Shown one piece after another: positions 53,893-63,880 of a stretch of 64,000 bases of DNA. This DNA is from Parietichytrium sp. I65-24A (taxonomy: Eukaryota > Sar > Bigyra > Thraustochytrida > Thraustochytriidae). How positions within the stretch are numbered: the stretch's first letter is position 1; the number at the start of each line of letters is the position of its first letter. The translations under genes and the position numbers were made by a program. The stretch covers positions 120,773-184,772 of the forward strand of contig BLSF01000072.1 of the NCBI GenBank assembly GCA_012862575.1. Reading direction: 5' to 3'. The notes below the pieces were generated by a model. It had not been told where the DNA came from. It made no database searches and saw nothing but the letters and a program-made list of their open reading frames with translations.

Positions 53893-54129
53893 ATGAGCGA
53901 ACCTCTACTGGACTGTGACGTGGAGAATGGGTCCGGACCTGAACGCGCGACCTACGAAGGTCTGGGAGCGCAGCATGAAAGTAGTCGGTTGCCGCCTCGG
54001 TATCCAATTTCGGTGTGGTGCTCTTCTGGCGTCAGGGGATTCGGGGTTTTGGGCGGTTTGTTGGCGGGCTTGGTGCTATCTCTGCTCTTGTTCCTTGCGA
54101 GCTATTTCATTCGAGAGGCACTTCGCTGA
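53893..54129 (+). CDS. Possible small tail-anchored membrane protein
   Basis: 78 aa from ATG. It starts with an acidic di-Leu-like MSEPLLDCDVEN, continues as a polar stretch, and ends with one strong hydrophobic helix (VLGGLLAGLVLSLLLFLASYF) followed by IREALR. The layout is typical of tail-anchored or type II small proteins. No family is recognised; coding status is uncertain because it is short and isolated. Confidence 0.45.
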   Translation: MSEPLLDCDVENGSGPERATYEGLGAQHESSRLPPRYPISVWCSSGVRGFGVLGGLLAGLVLSLLLFLASYFIREALR

Positions 54130-55030
54130 CGGTCTTGCTTCTCATGGACTTGAAAAGTTGGAACTCATCCTCTCATGAACTGCCCTGCCCATTCGACACT
54201 GCTTTTTTCGATGAATGAAGCTTGCTTGATGAGAATTGCGTCACGTGGCCGTGGCGCATAGTTTTCCTTTACCCGCGCGTTGTGCGCGCGACGCATTGAT
54301 CATCGTCGGAACTGTGCATCGATCGATCGGTTTTCGCTGTCCATGTCTTCATACTTGTATATACTTGCTGTTGCCCAAAGACCACATTTCAGTGTAGAGG
54401 AAGACGAAAGAAGCTTTGCATGCCAACCTCCAAGATGCTCCGCCCAGCTCAGCTCAATACCTTCCTGGTCGCTCTCCCTTTGCTTTTGCTTGCATCGTTG
54501 CTCGGTCCACTTCGACCTTCACTTTCACTTTGTTTGATTCCATTGTTTCTGTTTCATAATAATCTTTGTTTCATTGAACAGCTTCCACAGTCAATGCCCA
54601 TTCTATTCAACTTGACATTTCAAGCGAAGAAATTTCTCGTATACCGGAACCAGCGAAACCACTACCCTCTTCCAGTCTAAACACTATCATCTAGCTGCAC
54701 TGAACCGATTCATTTTCTCTCCTTCCCCGTGTCGCGTAACGTTCGCGCACCCCATCCTTCCGTACTAGTCCTGACTATACTTTATGCTAACTGGACCGTA
54801 TCCTACCCTAAACGCGTCCCCACAGACCCCACAGCAACTTTCTGTGCATCGCGAATTTGCGAGTTCCCACTCACTCACTCACTCACTCACTCACTCGGTT
54901 CGAGCGCAAAGCAAGCTGCATAGAAAGCTATAGAGAGCTATAGAGAGCTGTGGGAAGTAGTTGTGGGAAGAAACGTAGGCGGCTCTTTCAAGAGCGAGGA
55001 CATTAAAAAAGAAGAAGGAGAAGGCGCAAT
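54130..55030. other. Intergenic, promoter side of CHMP6
   Basis: 0.9 kb with an ACTC tetramer repeat at 54868-54896 and a CTATAGAGAG repeat at 54929-54950, both within 165 bp of the CHMP6 ATG. Confidence 0.6.
54868..54896. repeat. (ACTC)n repeat
   Basis: Seven ACTC units, as at 8083-8108. Confidence 0.9.
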
Positions 55031-55830
55031 ATGGGCGGGTTGTTTGGCAAGGAGAAGAAGCAGCAGCGGCCGACGCTGAGCGTGAAGGACAAGGCAGTGC
55101 TGGACCTTAAAGTGGCTCGGGACAGGCTGGACAAGGCGCGGAAAAAGCACGAGTTGGAGAAAGATGTGTACGTGGTGAAGGCCCGCGAGCTGCTCAAGAA
55201 CAAAAAGAAGGACCAGGCCAAGTTGGCGCTGCGACTGAAGAAGATGCGCGAGACCCAGATCGAAAAGGTGTCGCAGCAGCTTTTGAACTTGGAGCAGCTC
55301 GTGCAGGACGTGGAGTGGGCGCAGCACCAAGTGGAAATCGTAAGTCGAGGATACGGAGTGGGGTTTGTGTTGGTTGTCGTACTAATCGTATGGTTCTGTA
55401 ATTCATTCGTTCCTTCCATTTCTCTTTTCTTTTTTTTTTGGTCGTTGTCTGCTATCGATGTTTCGCGTGGTTGGTTCTTGTGCTTTTGCTTTTGCTTGTG
55501 CTTGCGCAGGTCGAGGGTATGAAGGCTGGCAATGTTGCGCTCAAGGAGCTCCAGCTCGATGTTGAGGAGGTAGAGGAGATTTTGGCGGACACTCAGGAGG
55601 CAATGGACAGACAGCGCGAAATTGATGAGCTCATCTCCGGGGAGCTTAATCCCCAAGACGAAAACGACGTCTTGGCCGAGCTGGACGAGATCGAGCGGCA
55701 GGAGGCTGCTGCTCTCGACGCGTCGCTGCCACAGGTGCCGACGACCAACCCAGTGACTCCACAAGACGTACAGGTAGAAGACACTAACGCAGAACCCGTC
55801 GCGGAAGAGCGCCAGGCAGTTCTTGCGTAA
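55031..55830 (+). CDS. CHMP6: ESCRT-III subunit CHMP6 (Vps20)
   Basis: Two exons: 55031-55339 and 55510-55830, with a 170-nt intron (GTAAGT...GCAG, phase 0). Product 209 aa; human CHMP6 is 201. The MGGLFG start is a myristoylation signal as in CHMP6 (MGNLFG). A basic helical hairpin core follows (residues 10-~130), then an acidic region with DASLPQVPTT at about 176-180, matching the MIM2 motif (LPxVP) that binds Vps4. CHMP6 links ESCRT-II to Snf7 polymerisation on endosomes. It converges on the SKA1-like gene. Confidence 0.95.
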
Positions 55831-56325
55831 ACGTCCATGGATATCTTGCCGTCTGCAGATGGCTCCCCAAGATGGACTGGGGATGTTTTATGAAAGCATG
55901 TGCTCGCGGCCCCTCCAGCACGCTCAGATCGAGATCGAGATCGAGATCGAATCGGGCCGCAGTGATGCAAAATACATGCTTTTTAAAGGTAGAAGACGTA
56001 AGCTACTCTGAAAAGAAAAAAGAAAGAAATCGTAGACACGATACCAGAGATTCCTTTGTTTTTTAATTGAAAAGAGGTCTGCTTACCACCACGCTGTTCC
56101 GAGAGAGTAAAGTTACAATAGCTGCATTCCTTTCAAATCCAGTTTCGCGAAAAAAGTCATGGGAACACCTCTTCGCGTGGCGCACAGAGAGAGCTGCGAT
56201 GCTCTGACCTTGCCTTGGGAGTGGGGTTGTTGCGCTAAGAGACGCGCGCAGTCCAAAAAGCCTTGATAGGCTCTTTATTAGCAAGGAACCGATACGATGA
56301 AATGAGAAAAAAAGTGCTATGATTC
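55831..56325. other. Convergent intergenic region
   Basis: 0.5 kb between CHMP6 and the SKA1-like gene, with a GATCGA repeat at 55926-55950. Nothing else seen. Confidence 0.6.
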
Positions 56326-57326
56326 TCACGATGCGATTGACACACCTTCCTTCGAGACGGTGATGAAACCAAGTGTTCTCAAAGACGCCAAAATGCACGA
56401 CCCGGTGTGCCCCACGACCTTTGCTCCGAGACTGTCGAGCTCCTTCAGGCTCACATGTGTAGGTTTTGTGTCAAGGGAACGGCGGCGGCGTTGGCCGGCA
56501 TTTGCAGCCTTTGACTTCTTCTTTACGGCAGCTTCCACCAGACTCAGAGTGTTCTGAACATCAGCCAGCTTCGCGCGACCTCGCACTGACTCGGGCAGGT
56601 CTTCGAACGCGTCAGGATCCACCACCATCGGTCCCTTCGACTCGAGGCCTGCTTTGAGAACGCCTTGCGTGCTGTCTAGCGAGTTGCGTTTGTTGGCTGC
56701 ATGACTCTGATTCTCTTTGTCGATCGCCTCCGTTTCTGGTGAGTCCAGGCCGATCGTGTCCACAGACCGAGCTATTTTTCCCGCAGCCACTTGCACCATG
56801 CCTTTGCACATCTCCAGCTCGCGGGCTGCGGTTCGAACTTTCAGGCTCTCAGAGTCTGCAGCCGCAGCCGCTTGTGCATCGCATGCGGCGACTTCAGCCC
56901 ACAGATCCGCCTTGGCCTTTGCCACCTCCTTGGCCTTGCGCTGTACGCGCACGCATCTTACTGTGCAGTATCAATATCAATATCAATATCAATATCAATA
57001 TCAATATCAAGCATTCATTCGTTCAAATATGTTCCGAGACACCAGTTATGTCACATGCCCGTATCGCGTTGCCGGTTCGCAATGTCCAACACTAAAGAAG
57101 TTAGCGCGTGCCTTGAGAAGCAACCTGCAATATCACCATCATCATCACCAACAACCACAACCACAACCACAGCCACAACCACCACAACATCACAGAACAA
57201 ACAAAAAAGAAAGCACTCACCTTGAAGTGCGTTGAGCCTCGCTGCAAGCACGGCTGCGTCGCTCCTTTGCAACACATCCTTGAGCCTGTCCACTCGCTCC
57301 AGCTCCTCTGCGAGTCTTCTATCCAT
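56326..57326 (-). CDS. SKA1: SKA1-like spindle and kinetochore protein
   Basis: Two exons: 57326-57221 and 56960-56326, with a 260-nt intron (GTGAGT...ACAG) that contains TATCAA and CAACCA repeats. Product 246 aa; human SKA1 is 255. The N-terminus is a short helical region (MDRRLAEELERVDRLKDVL), then a charged linker. The C-terminal ~100 residues resemble the SKA1 microtubule-binding winged helix: FEDLPESVRGRAKLADVQNTL (SKA1: F-x-xVPxYMKxRLTYxQIN), AAVKKKSK, and the final ILASLRTLGFITV. SKA1 binds microtubules with SKA2/SKA3 at the outer kinetochore. Similarity is moderate. Confidence 0.68.
56961..57220 (-). other. Intron of the SKA1-like gene with two microsatellites
   Basis: 260 nt with GTGAGT donor and ACAG acceptor, phase 1. 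It holds (TATCAA)7 at 56969-57010 and a CAACCA-type tract near 57142-57192. Confidence 0.7.
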
Positions 57327-58244
57327 CCTGCCGCAAGCCTACCTACCGCCTCTTCCTCCACCTATGTATGCACAAGCGCTCGCTCTTTTCCGCACTTTTT
57401 CTCGTCGCCACTGCCGCAACAAACTCTCGCAATAGCTGCCACTCCGTCAGACCGTGAACCAACCCACCCACTACTGTTCTATCCTGACAGCGAATAGCGA
57501 GACGGTGTACGTACGTACGTACGTACGTGTACTTAAGTGAGTACACTAATACTATCGAGTGTACTCGCGGCAGTCACTAACTTATGTGGTACTCTCTCTC
57601 TCTTTTTCTCTCTTTCAATGTTCATTTTGTGAAGCAACTTCCATCTTAATTTAAAAAATGAGCTTTCGGTTTTATTAGTGGCGGTACTGAGTACTATTAC
57701 CAGTACCACTTTAGCTGCTAGCTAGCTAGCCTATCTAGCTAGTAGTCTAGAGAGCTAGCTACTCAGAAGTTGGTAATAGATTCTAAAGTAAGTAATAAGT
57801 ACTTCGTTGGCTTTCACTGTCAATCTGAATCATTCGATAGTAGTATAGTAGACCAACTAACTCCGACGGCATGGCGAAGTCATAACCACGGCGAAACACG
57901 CTCCGGAACGCTTTGAGCGAAACCCGTCTACACATCTACATCTTTTACATCTTTTTACATTACAGAATCATTACAGTGCATTACATGTCATTACATGTGC
58001 TCGCACTAATCACACCATAATAGCAGCTAGCTATAATTGCATTTCTTCCAATCCATACTATTTACTGCTACCTAGTGATATACATAGTATATAGTCTAGC
58101 CGTAGAAGAGAGGGAGAGTCGCGCAGCTTCAATTCGCAAAAGGTCCGCGCATGTAACGGCAACCACACTACCAACTCTCTAACCTTCCCGTACCGCGGCG
58201 GCCACACGAGTCTATCAAACCGCAGAAGAAAGAAGAAAGAAGAA
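57327..58244. other. Divergent intergenic region with self-complementary tetramers
   Basis: 0.9 kb with a (GTAC)n run (57506-57532) and AGCT/CTAG clusters (57715-57765). No gene. Confidence 0.6.
57506..57532. repeat. (GTAC)n self-complementary repeat
   Basis: Five to six GTAC units; every unit is its own reverse complement, so the run can fold into a hairpin. Confidence 0.88.
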
Positions 58245-59441
58245 ATGCACCGCAACGCCGTCCTCGCGCCGCTCCTCTCTTTCCTCGCCGGCTTCCTCCT
58301 GCGCGGCTGGCTCTTCCCCACACTCGGCTCCCCTTCCTCTTCCTCCTCCCCCGCGTACCCTTGCCTCCTCCCCCCGCACCTGGCCGCCCTCTCCGCGCTC
58401 GACCCTGCGTCCCATTCGTCCCAATCGTCCCACGCGTCTCAACCGTCCCACGCGTCCCACGTGGCGAGGACGGCGGCGCTGCTGCGGCTGGGCGAGGACC
58501 TGTACGGTCGCGTACTGCTGGCTAAGCTGGGGGACCCCTCAGGTGTGGGTGTCCGCGGCGAGGACGGTGCGAGCAGCCTGGCGGCGCAGGCGCTGTCGGA
58601 GGCGTTCGCGCCGTGGCTGGCGCGGTGCCGGGCGGAGCTGGAGTCGGGCATGGCGCCCGCGCGAGCCGTGTCCCGCCTGGGCGTGGGACTGTCCGCGGCC
58701 GCGGACACTTTGCTGGGACGACACCGCGGGGACGTGTCCCGCGCCGTGCGCGCGTACAAGGCCGTGGCCCGCGAGCTGTCCCGCGCCGTGCTGCAGGAGG
58801 TCGCCATGGCGCAACACGAGGCCGGCACATCCACCACATCCACCACATCCGCCTCCGGGGACGCTCTCGCGGCCGACCTGGCGCGCGCGGACAGGGCGTG
58901 GGAGCGAGGACACTTTGCGGTGCACACTGGCGGGGCGCTGCGGACCAGGGACGCTCTGCCGGTGGCGGTGGAGGACGTGGGCGAAGAAGAGACGGCCAGC
59001 GGCATCGGAATGAGGCTGTTCTGGAGGAAAGCTATGGACGCAGCAGAGGACGTTGCCCTCGCTCAAGCTGTCGCCAAATGCTCTTCATCTTCTTCATCAT
59101 CATCTTCTTCTTCGTTCTCTTCCCAAGATGATGATGATGGTGATGATGATGATGCCGCGGAAGACGGCGCGGGAGAGTGCGCTGCTGCGGCGAAGGAGTT
59201 GGGCTGTCCGGAGACGGAAAAGGAGCGGATCATTGGCGCGATGGGCATGCGCGTGGAGCGGAAGGACCGGGACTGCGCGATGGTGGAGGTGGTGAGGTTC
59301 GTCAGACTGGCGGCTGCGCAAGTGCCACAGATGGCCGGCATGTGGGCGACAGGGGAGGAGAGTAAGAAGAAGGAAGTCATGGTGTGGCTCAGAGAACTCG
59401 TGCTGAGAAAGAGGGCCGTGCCCAGGGGCTGGATGGTCTGA
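58245..59441 (+). CDS. GC-rich unknown protein with N-terminal signal anchor
   Basis: 398 aa from ATG. An N-terminal hydrophobic segment (LAPLLSFLAGFLLRGWLF) suggests a signal anchor. The body is Ala/Arg-rich and helical, with two Ser runs, an Asp run near 295-305 and a Cys-containing region, then a helical C-terminus (MVWLRELVLRKRAVPRGWMV). No family recognised. Codon third positions are far more GC-rich than in its neighbours, so several other frames are also open (for example minus 58439-59005 and plus 58613-59131). The long single frame and sensible start favour this one. Confidence 0.6.
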   Translation: MHRNAVLAPLLSFLAGFLLRGWLFPTLGSPSSSSSPAYPCLLPPHLAALSALDPASHSSQSSHASQPSHASHVARTAALLRLGEDLYGRVLLAKLGDPSGVGVRGEDGASSLAAQALSEAFAPWLARCRAELESGMAPARAVSRLGVGLSAAADTLLGRHRGDVSRAVRAYKAVARELSRAVLQEVAMAQHEAGTSTTSTTSASGDALAADLARADRAWERGHFAVHTGGALRTRDALPVAVEDVGEEETASGIGMRLFWRKAMDAAEDVALAQAVAKCSSSSSSSSSSSFSSQDDDDGDDDDAAEDGAGECAAAAKELGCPETEKERIIGAMGMRVERKDRDCAMVEVVRFVRLAAAQVPQMAGMWATGEESKKKEVMVWLRELVLRKRAVPRGWMV

Positions 59442-60009
59442 TGCGTCTTCGTTGTTGTTGTTGTTGTTGATATTTATTGTTTTGTTATGATGATTATTAT
59501 TGTCCTGTACTGAGTACCTGTGTTTATGAGAGAGAGAAGATGGGAAGCCTTGCTGTTTTTCAAGTTCACTTTTAAAAAATGAAAAATTGAATTTTTTTGA
59601 TGGCGCGTGCATGATTGATATTATCATTGTTCCTCGTCGGACAGCAAGCCGGCTGTCTTTATATTTGAAGCATCCAAAACAAACATCCAGCGCGCATGAA
59701 TTGCGTGGCTGGCTATCTTTCGCAGCACTGCAACTAACTTGTGTAAAGCGGATTCGCTGTCGGGAAGCATCTTGTTCAGTAGTCTCTTAGCTAGTAGTAT
59801 GCACGCAGGGATTGACAATGGGGCCGCACAAGATTCGGACAGTGGTCGCGGAGAGTTTTGTGAAGAGCTCAGCTGTTTGCATTCGGAACGGTAAAGAGAA
59901 TCGGTAAAGAGAATCGGTAAAGAGAATAAAAAAGGACGAGAGCAAAGCACATACATAACTTGAGTCCAGACTCTACTACCGGTACATACATTCATTGAAC
60001 AACAGCCGG
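59442..60009. other. Convergent intergenic region with 13-bp repeat
   Basis: 0.57 kb with GTT repeats just after 59441 and three copies of GGTAAAGAGAATC at 59890-59928. Confidence 0.6.
59890..59928. repeat. (GGTAAAGAGAATC)3 tandem repeat
   Basis: Three 13-bp copies, 3' to the CEP76 stop; the last ends AATAA, which could also serve as a poly(A)-like signal. Confidence 0.85.
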
Positions 60010-62799
60010 CTAAAAGCCAGGGCTGACCTCGTTCACGGTACCCACGTAAACCCACACCTGCGAAAGACCCCACGGGTACGGAAACACGGCGGCCGCGACC
60101 GTGTAGCGAACGCCAACAAACGTGTTGTTCAACACACCGACCTCTTCCAGCTTGGACATAATCTCTTGAACGTTGGTGGTCTTGAAGGCATATATACTCC
60201 CAGACCACACATGGCCAGGCTGAATGGTGTGCAAGAGCGCCAGCGGAATGCCAAAGTCATTGCCCGCCTCCATTGTCGATGATTGCGAAGCCTCGTCTGG
60301 CTCTGCCATTCCGTCGGACTGCTCGATCTGCGACTTGATGCGAAACAGCTCGGACTGCAACAGCTGTGAGATAAACGCGTCAAACATCGTGTCAGGCAAG
60401 TACAACTTGTGCTGTCGGTACAGCGAAATGGCGTCCACCAGGTCGCTCAGGAGGATCTTTGACTCCAACACCTTGTGCCGGGACCCCATCGACGGGAACA
60501 TTGTAAAGTCTGGCTCCGAATAGACCGGCTTGAAGTCGCCCAATACTTTGGCTGCCTTACTAGAAATCAAAGGCTCCCAGCGTCGTTTGTCTGCCGCTGG
60601 GCCACTGATGGTGCTCCACGTCGAGCGCACTATCAAGTCGCTCCGGTGCACGTTCAACCACAAATTGCGATTGTTGAAGACCACGCTGACTCGCTGTGGC
60701 GCCAAGGTGTTGCCCTCATTGTACCAAGTCCCGTTCGCGGGATTCCAAAGCTTAATTTGCACCAGCTCGCGATCCAGCCGGCACGCTTCTTTCTCCCTCA
60801 GCCGCTTGTAAGACGACTTTTCCGCATTCCGCACACTCTGACGGTGCCTCAAGATGGCCGTTCTAAGAGCAAATGCATCACCACCGTTCGTAACAGACTC
60901 TTTGCGCGACGCGTCATTTGGATCCGGCTCGATGGCTTCGCCTATGCTTTCCCTCTCTGTCTCCAGTTGCAAGCCCGCGACCCGGTCCGTGTTCCAATGC
61001 ACCGTCACTACCCATGGCGCCTCAAGCTCCGTAAAACATACATAGGCTTCCTCTCCAAGCCCCAAGAACGCCGAACAGAGCAGAATGGCAGCTTCCAAGC
61101 TGCTCGCCTTCTTGGAGAAAAAACATAGCGACGGAGATACTACTGTCTCGAATTGAAATTGGCTCTTGCACGTGTCGCACTGCGGAAAAGTCCCAGAATC
61201 AAGCGCAGAGATTGCAAGCGCCACGTATGACATGTCATTGGTGCCCATGCTCTCGAAAGGCACCACGAAGCGCGGAAGCAGCTCATAGTTGCCGTATTCA
61301 TCCTTGCCCAAACTTATAAACTTCCTGCGAGGAAAGTGAGCAGAATATCGCGCCCTACGCTTCTTCCAGTACGCGTACAAATCGAATGAGCGCTCTTCGC
61401 CCAGCTCATCCATAAAGAATTCATGCTGCTCGCCCCCTCGCTTCTCTAGGCTCATGCGAATGGCTTCCCCAACCACGTTCCCTTGTGGATGCACCTGCTT
61501 TTCCGAGAATGTGTGCCAGAGCTGCACCAACGGCAACGGAATCGTAATTGAGAACTCGATCGCAGGTGGCAGTCGGTGCTTACTTGCTGGGGTGATGCTC
61601 GTCAGCTCGATCGAGCAGAAGACAGGCGCACCGTCTCTAGCGTGCGAGAGAAACCATGACAAACGCTTCTTTGCCGTGCCTATCCACTCGGTCCACGAAG
61701 ACACCCCGCCATCGTTGTAGTCAAACACAGATATTAGCACCTCGGTCTCGTCGATCCAGGTCGCGATGTCCTCTGCCTTCAAACTGGGCAACACAATCTC
61801 GAGAACGATCGGCTCGCTCGTCTCTTCTCGCCACATGAAATCCCTGATCGGCTTGGTGTGCACTACCGAGCCGGAACAGCTCACCACAAACATGGGGTCA
61901 ATAGCGTTGTACTCCAGCCGGCTCTCCGCAATGCGCAGCTTCGGCTTCCTGTAATAGTCGAGGTTCTTCGCAGAAAATGAGTGAATGAGAATCTGCTGGG
62001 ACTGGTGCCCTTGTAAGTTTTCATACAGAATCAGCTCCTTTGGCGAAGGGATGATTCTGTCAATAATAATGTCAATCAAGCTATTCTCAGGCACTGCAAT
62101 CATGCTGTCCGTTACAAGAGCCATCGCCATCTGATTCCTCTTCTTGGAAGCGCTGCCCGATAGACCTTGCGACAGCTGCATCGTGGAGCCACTCATCGAA
62201 GCAGACGATATCATCCTCCGAGGATCTGCGGCTGCGAAAATAGACACCTTTCTGCTCAGTGCTGGTGGACTTGATGGCGCTGGCCTGTTTTCCATGGCCC
62301 CCGTCGTGGGGTTCACGATCGGTAACAATGCCTCCATCTTGTTTTCTGAGGACGGTCTCTTGATCCCCTCCCCGCTAAAAAGTGCCACGATGTCTTTTTC
62401 AATGTCACTCAATACCGCCTGGGCCTCTGCAGTGCCCAGACGGATCAGAAACACGCCCAGATCGTCCAACCCAAATGGTGTCTCCGAGTTTTGCTCCATC
62501 TTGCGCAAACAAAAGTAGCGCAATGTGTCTTCAAAAAACCGCCTCAGGTCGTTCACTTGGATTTCCACCTCCTCCATCGCGAGCAAAAAGTCCTCAAAGC
62601 ACAGCTCGCCTGTGCAAGTGAAGTCATAGCGCTCGATCATATCCTTGGCTGCCAGTCTCGCCTGTCTTTTATCTGAGCAGTAGCCAATACTGACCAGGAA
62701 GTTCGCGAGCCCTTTCACCTCGATCACATCTTCGCCGTGCGTCAGCCGCAAGAACGCGATCGAGTAGTCCGTCAGCTTTCTCTGCGAGAAGCTAGACAT
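60010..62799 (-). CDS. CEP76: Centrosomal protein CEP76 homologue
   Basis: 929 aa from ATG at 62799. The C-terminal half follows CEP76 block by block: YWKKRRARYSAHFPRRKFISL / KDEYGNYELLPRFVVPF, LEAAILLCSAFLGLGEEAYVCF (human DHANLLCSLLLGYGLEAFVC), APWVVTVHW, RVSVVFNNRNLWLNVHRSD, the helical EMQLR-like segment, PGHVWSGSIYAF and the final VRYTVAAAVFPYP. A C2-like region precedes the transglutaminase-like domain. The N-terminal ~100 residues contain EF-hand-like helices (MIERYDFTCTGELCFEDFLLAMEE) absent from human CEP76 (659 aa). CEP76 limits centriole reduplication and belongs to centriole/cilium-forming eukaryotes. Confidence 0.92.
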   Translation of the reverse strand: MSSFSQRKLTDYSIAFLRLTHGEDVIEVKGLANFLVSIGYCSDKRQARLAAKDMIERYDFTCTGELCFEDFLLAMEEVEIQVNDLRRFFEDTLRYFCLRKMEQNSETPFGLDDLGVFLIRLGTAEAQAVLSDIEKDIVALFSGEGIKRPSSENKMEALLPIVNPTTGAMENRPAPSSPPALSRKVSIFAAADPRRMISSASMSGSTMQLSQGLSGSASKKRNQMAMALVTDSMIAVPENSLIDIIIDRIIPSPKELILYENLQGHQSQQILIHSFSAKNLDYYRKPKLRIAESRLEYNAIDPMFVVSCSGSVVHTKPIRDFMWREETSEPIVLEIVLPSLKAEDIATWIDETEVLISVFDYNDGGVSSWTEWIGTAKKRLSWFLSHARDGAPVFCSIELTSITPASKHRLPPAIEFSITIPLPLVQLWHTFSEKQVHPQGNVVGEAIRMSLEKRGGEQHEFFMDELGEERSFDLYAYWKKRRARYSAHFPRRKFISLGKDEYGNYELLPRFVVPFESMGTNDMSYVALAISALDSGTFPQCDTCKSQFQFETVVSPSLCFFSKKASSLEAAILLCSAFLGLGEEAYVCFTELEAPWVVTVHWNTDRVAGLQLETERESIGEAIEPDPNDASRKESVTNGGDAFALRTAILRHRQSVRNAEKSSYKRLREKEACRLDRELVQIKLWNPANGTWYNEGNTLAPQRVSVVFNNRNLWLNVHRSDLIVRSTWSTISGPAADKRRWEPLISSKAAKVLGDFKPVYSEPDFTMFPSMGSRHKVLESKILLSDLVDAISLYRQHKLYLPDTMFDAFISQLLQSELFRIKSQIEQSDGMAEPDEASQSSTMEAGNDFGIPLALLHTIQPGHVWSGSIYAFKTTNVQEIMSKLEEVGVLNNTFVGVRYTVAAAVFPYPWGLSQVWVYVGTVNEVSPGF

Positions 62800-63430
62800 T
62801 TTAGCAACTCGTTTGTTTCCGCCGCCACCCCACCACACAACCAACTATCTCCGACCCCCACTTTCCGCCTCCGCAGGCGGCGCGACTTGCAAGGCACGGA
62901 ATAATAAGCCGCCAGTTCACCAACACAAAGCACGCCCGCGGCCGGCTCTGCTCGTTCAGTGGACGAAGAGATGAGAAGAGCAAGCAGTCAGGGTCAGGCA
63001 AGAGCAAGCCGGATGGACCTCTGCGCTTCACCAGCAGCGGCCGAGGCTTTGGCCTTCGAGAAGCCAGGCGCAAAAACTGAGCGCTCCAGTTTGATCTCGG
63101 CTGTCGAACAGGGCCCGGCCTGCGCGTTCAACCCAACACCCAAGACGTGGTGTGGCTCTCTGCCAACAACAAGAGTTGCACACGGAGACCTCACGTCGAT
63201 GTTCTCACTGTGAATGAAGTTGAACGCCTCCCTCTTCCTAGCTAGTCAGCTAGCTGCGGAGGGTCCACGCGTTACCTTCCTCGCCCGCAGCAGAGAGCTA
63301 GAGACGCTACGGAGCACAGTGATGGCAAGGAGGCCAAGAGGGAGAGAAGGTGAGAAGGTGAGAAGGAAAGAGTGAGAGGCTACTCTTCTCGCTGAATTAC
63401 TGCTTCGGAGCTACAGCTGGAGGGTTTTCG
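62800..63430. other. Intergenic, 5' side of CEP76
   Basis: 0.6 kb with a CTAGCTAG cluster near 63238; no gene recognised. Confidence 0.55.
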
Positions 63431-63880
63431 TTAGTGCCTTCGTCTTCGTCGGCAATGATGGAGCAGGAGATATAGCAGGAGAATCAGGAGAGTCGACTGG
63501 GAATGTCGCAGCGAAATGAGTTTCCCTCCGTAATTGGCGTCAACGTCAATTTCCGCAAGGCCCGTCGACGACTTGAGGGTTTTTCGAAGCCGTAACAAGT
63601 TGTGGAACGAGAGCGAGAGCAAGTCGCCAACGCTTTCATCAATACCAAGGGAGTCGAGAGGGTCGAGGGTCGCTTTTGAGGTCTGAATTGTGAACGCGTC
63701 CTCACGATACTTGGCACAGACAGACAGTATCATGGCTCGTGAAAAGCGTAGAGACGACGACGTTCGTTCGTTCATTGCAACCTTGATTCCATTCCCACGG
63801 CTACGTTTCGGCAAAGACTCAGAGCTCGCACGCTGCGAGTCCTGCTCCAATGAGAGAGATACAACACCGACTTTTTCCAT
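63431..63880 (-). CDS. Possible small protein, unsupported
   Basis: 149 aa from ATG at 63880. It is Ser/Leu-rich with a hydrophobic LLILLLYLLLHH followed by poly-Arg at the end. No family or start context can be recognised, and the frame may be fortuitous. Confidence 0.25.
   Translation of the reverse strand: MEKVGVVSLSLEQDSQRASSESLPKRSRGNGIKVAMNERTSSSLRFSRAMILSVCAKYREDAFTIQTSKATLDPLDSLGIDESVGDLLSLSFHNLLRLRKTLKSSTGLAEIDVDANYGGKLISLRHSQSTLLILLLYLLLHHCRRRRRH

Noticed and set aside
58439-59131. Several 100-190-aa ORFs on both strands within the GC-rich gene
   Set aside because: Stop codons are rare in GC-rich DNA; none has a better start or protein-like pattern than the 398-aa frame.
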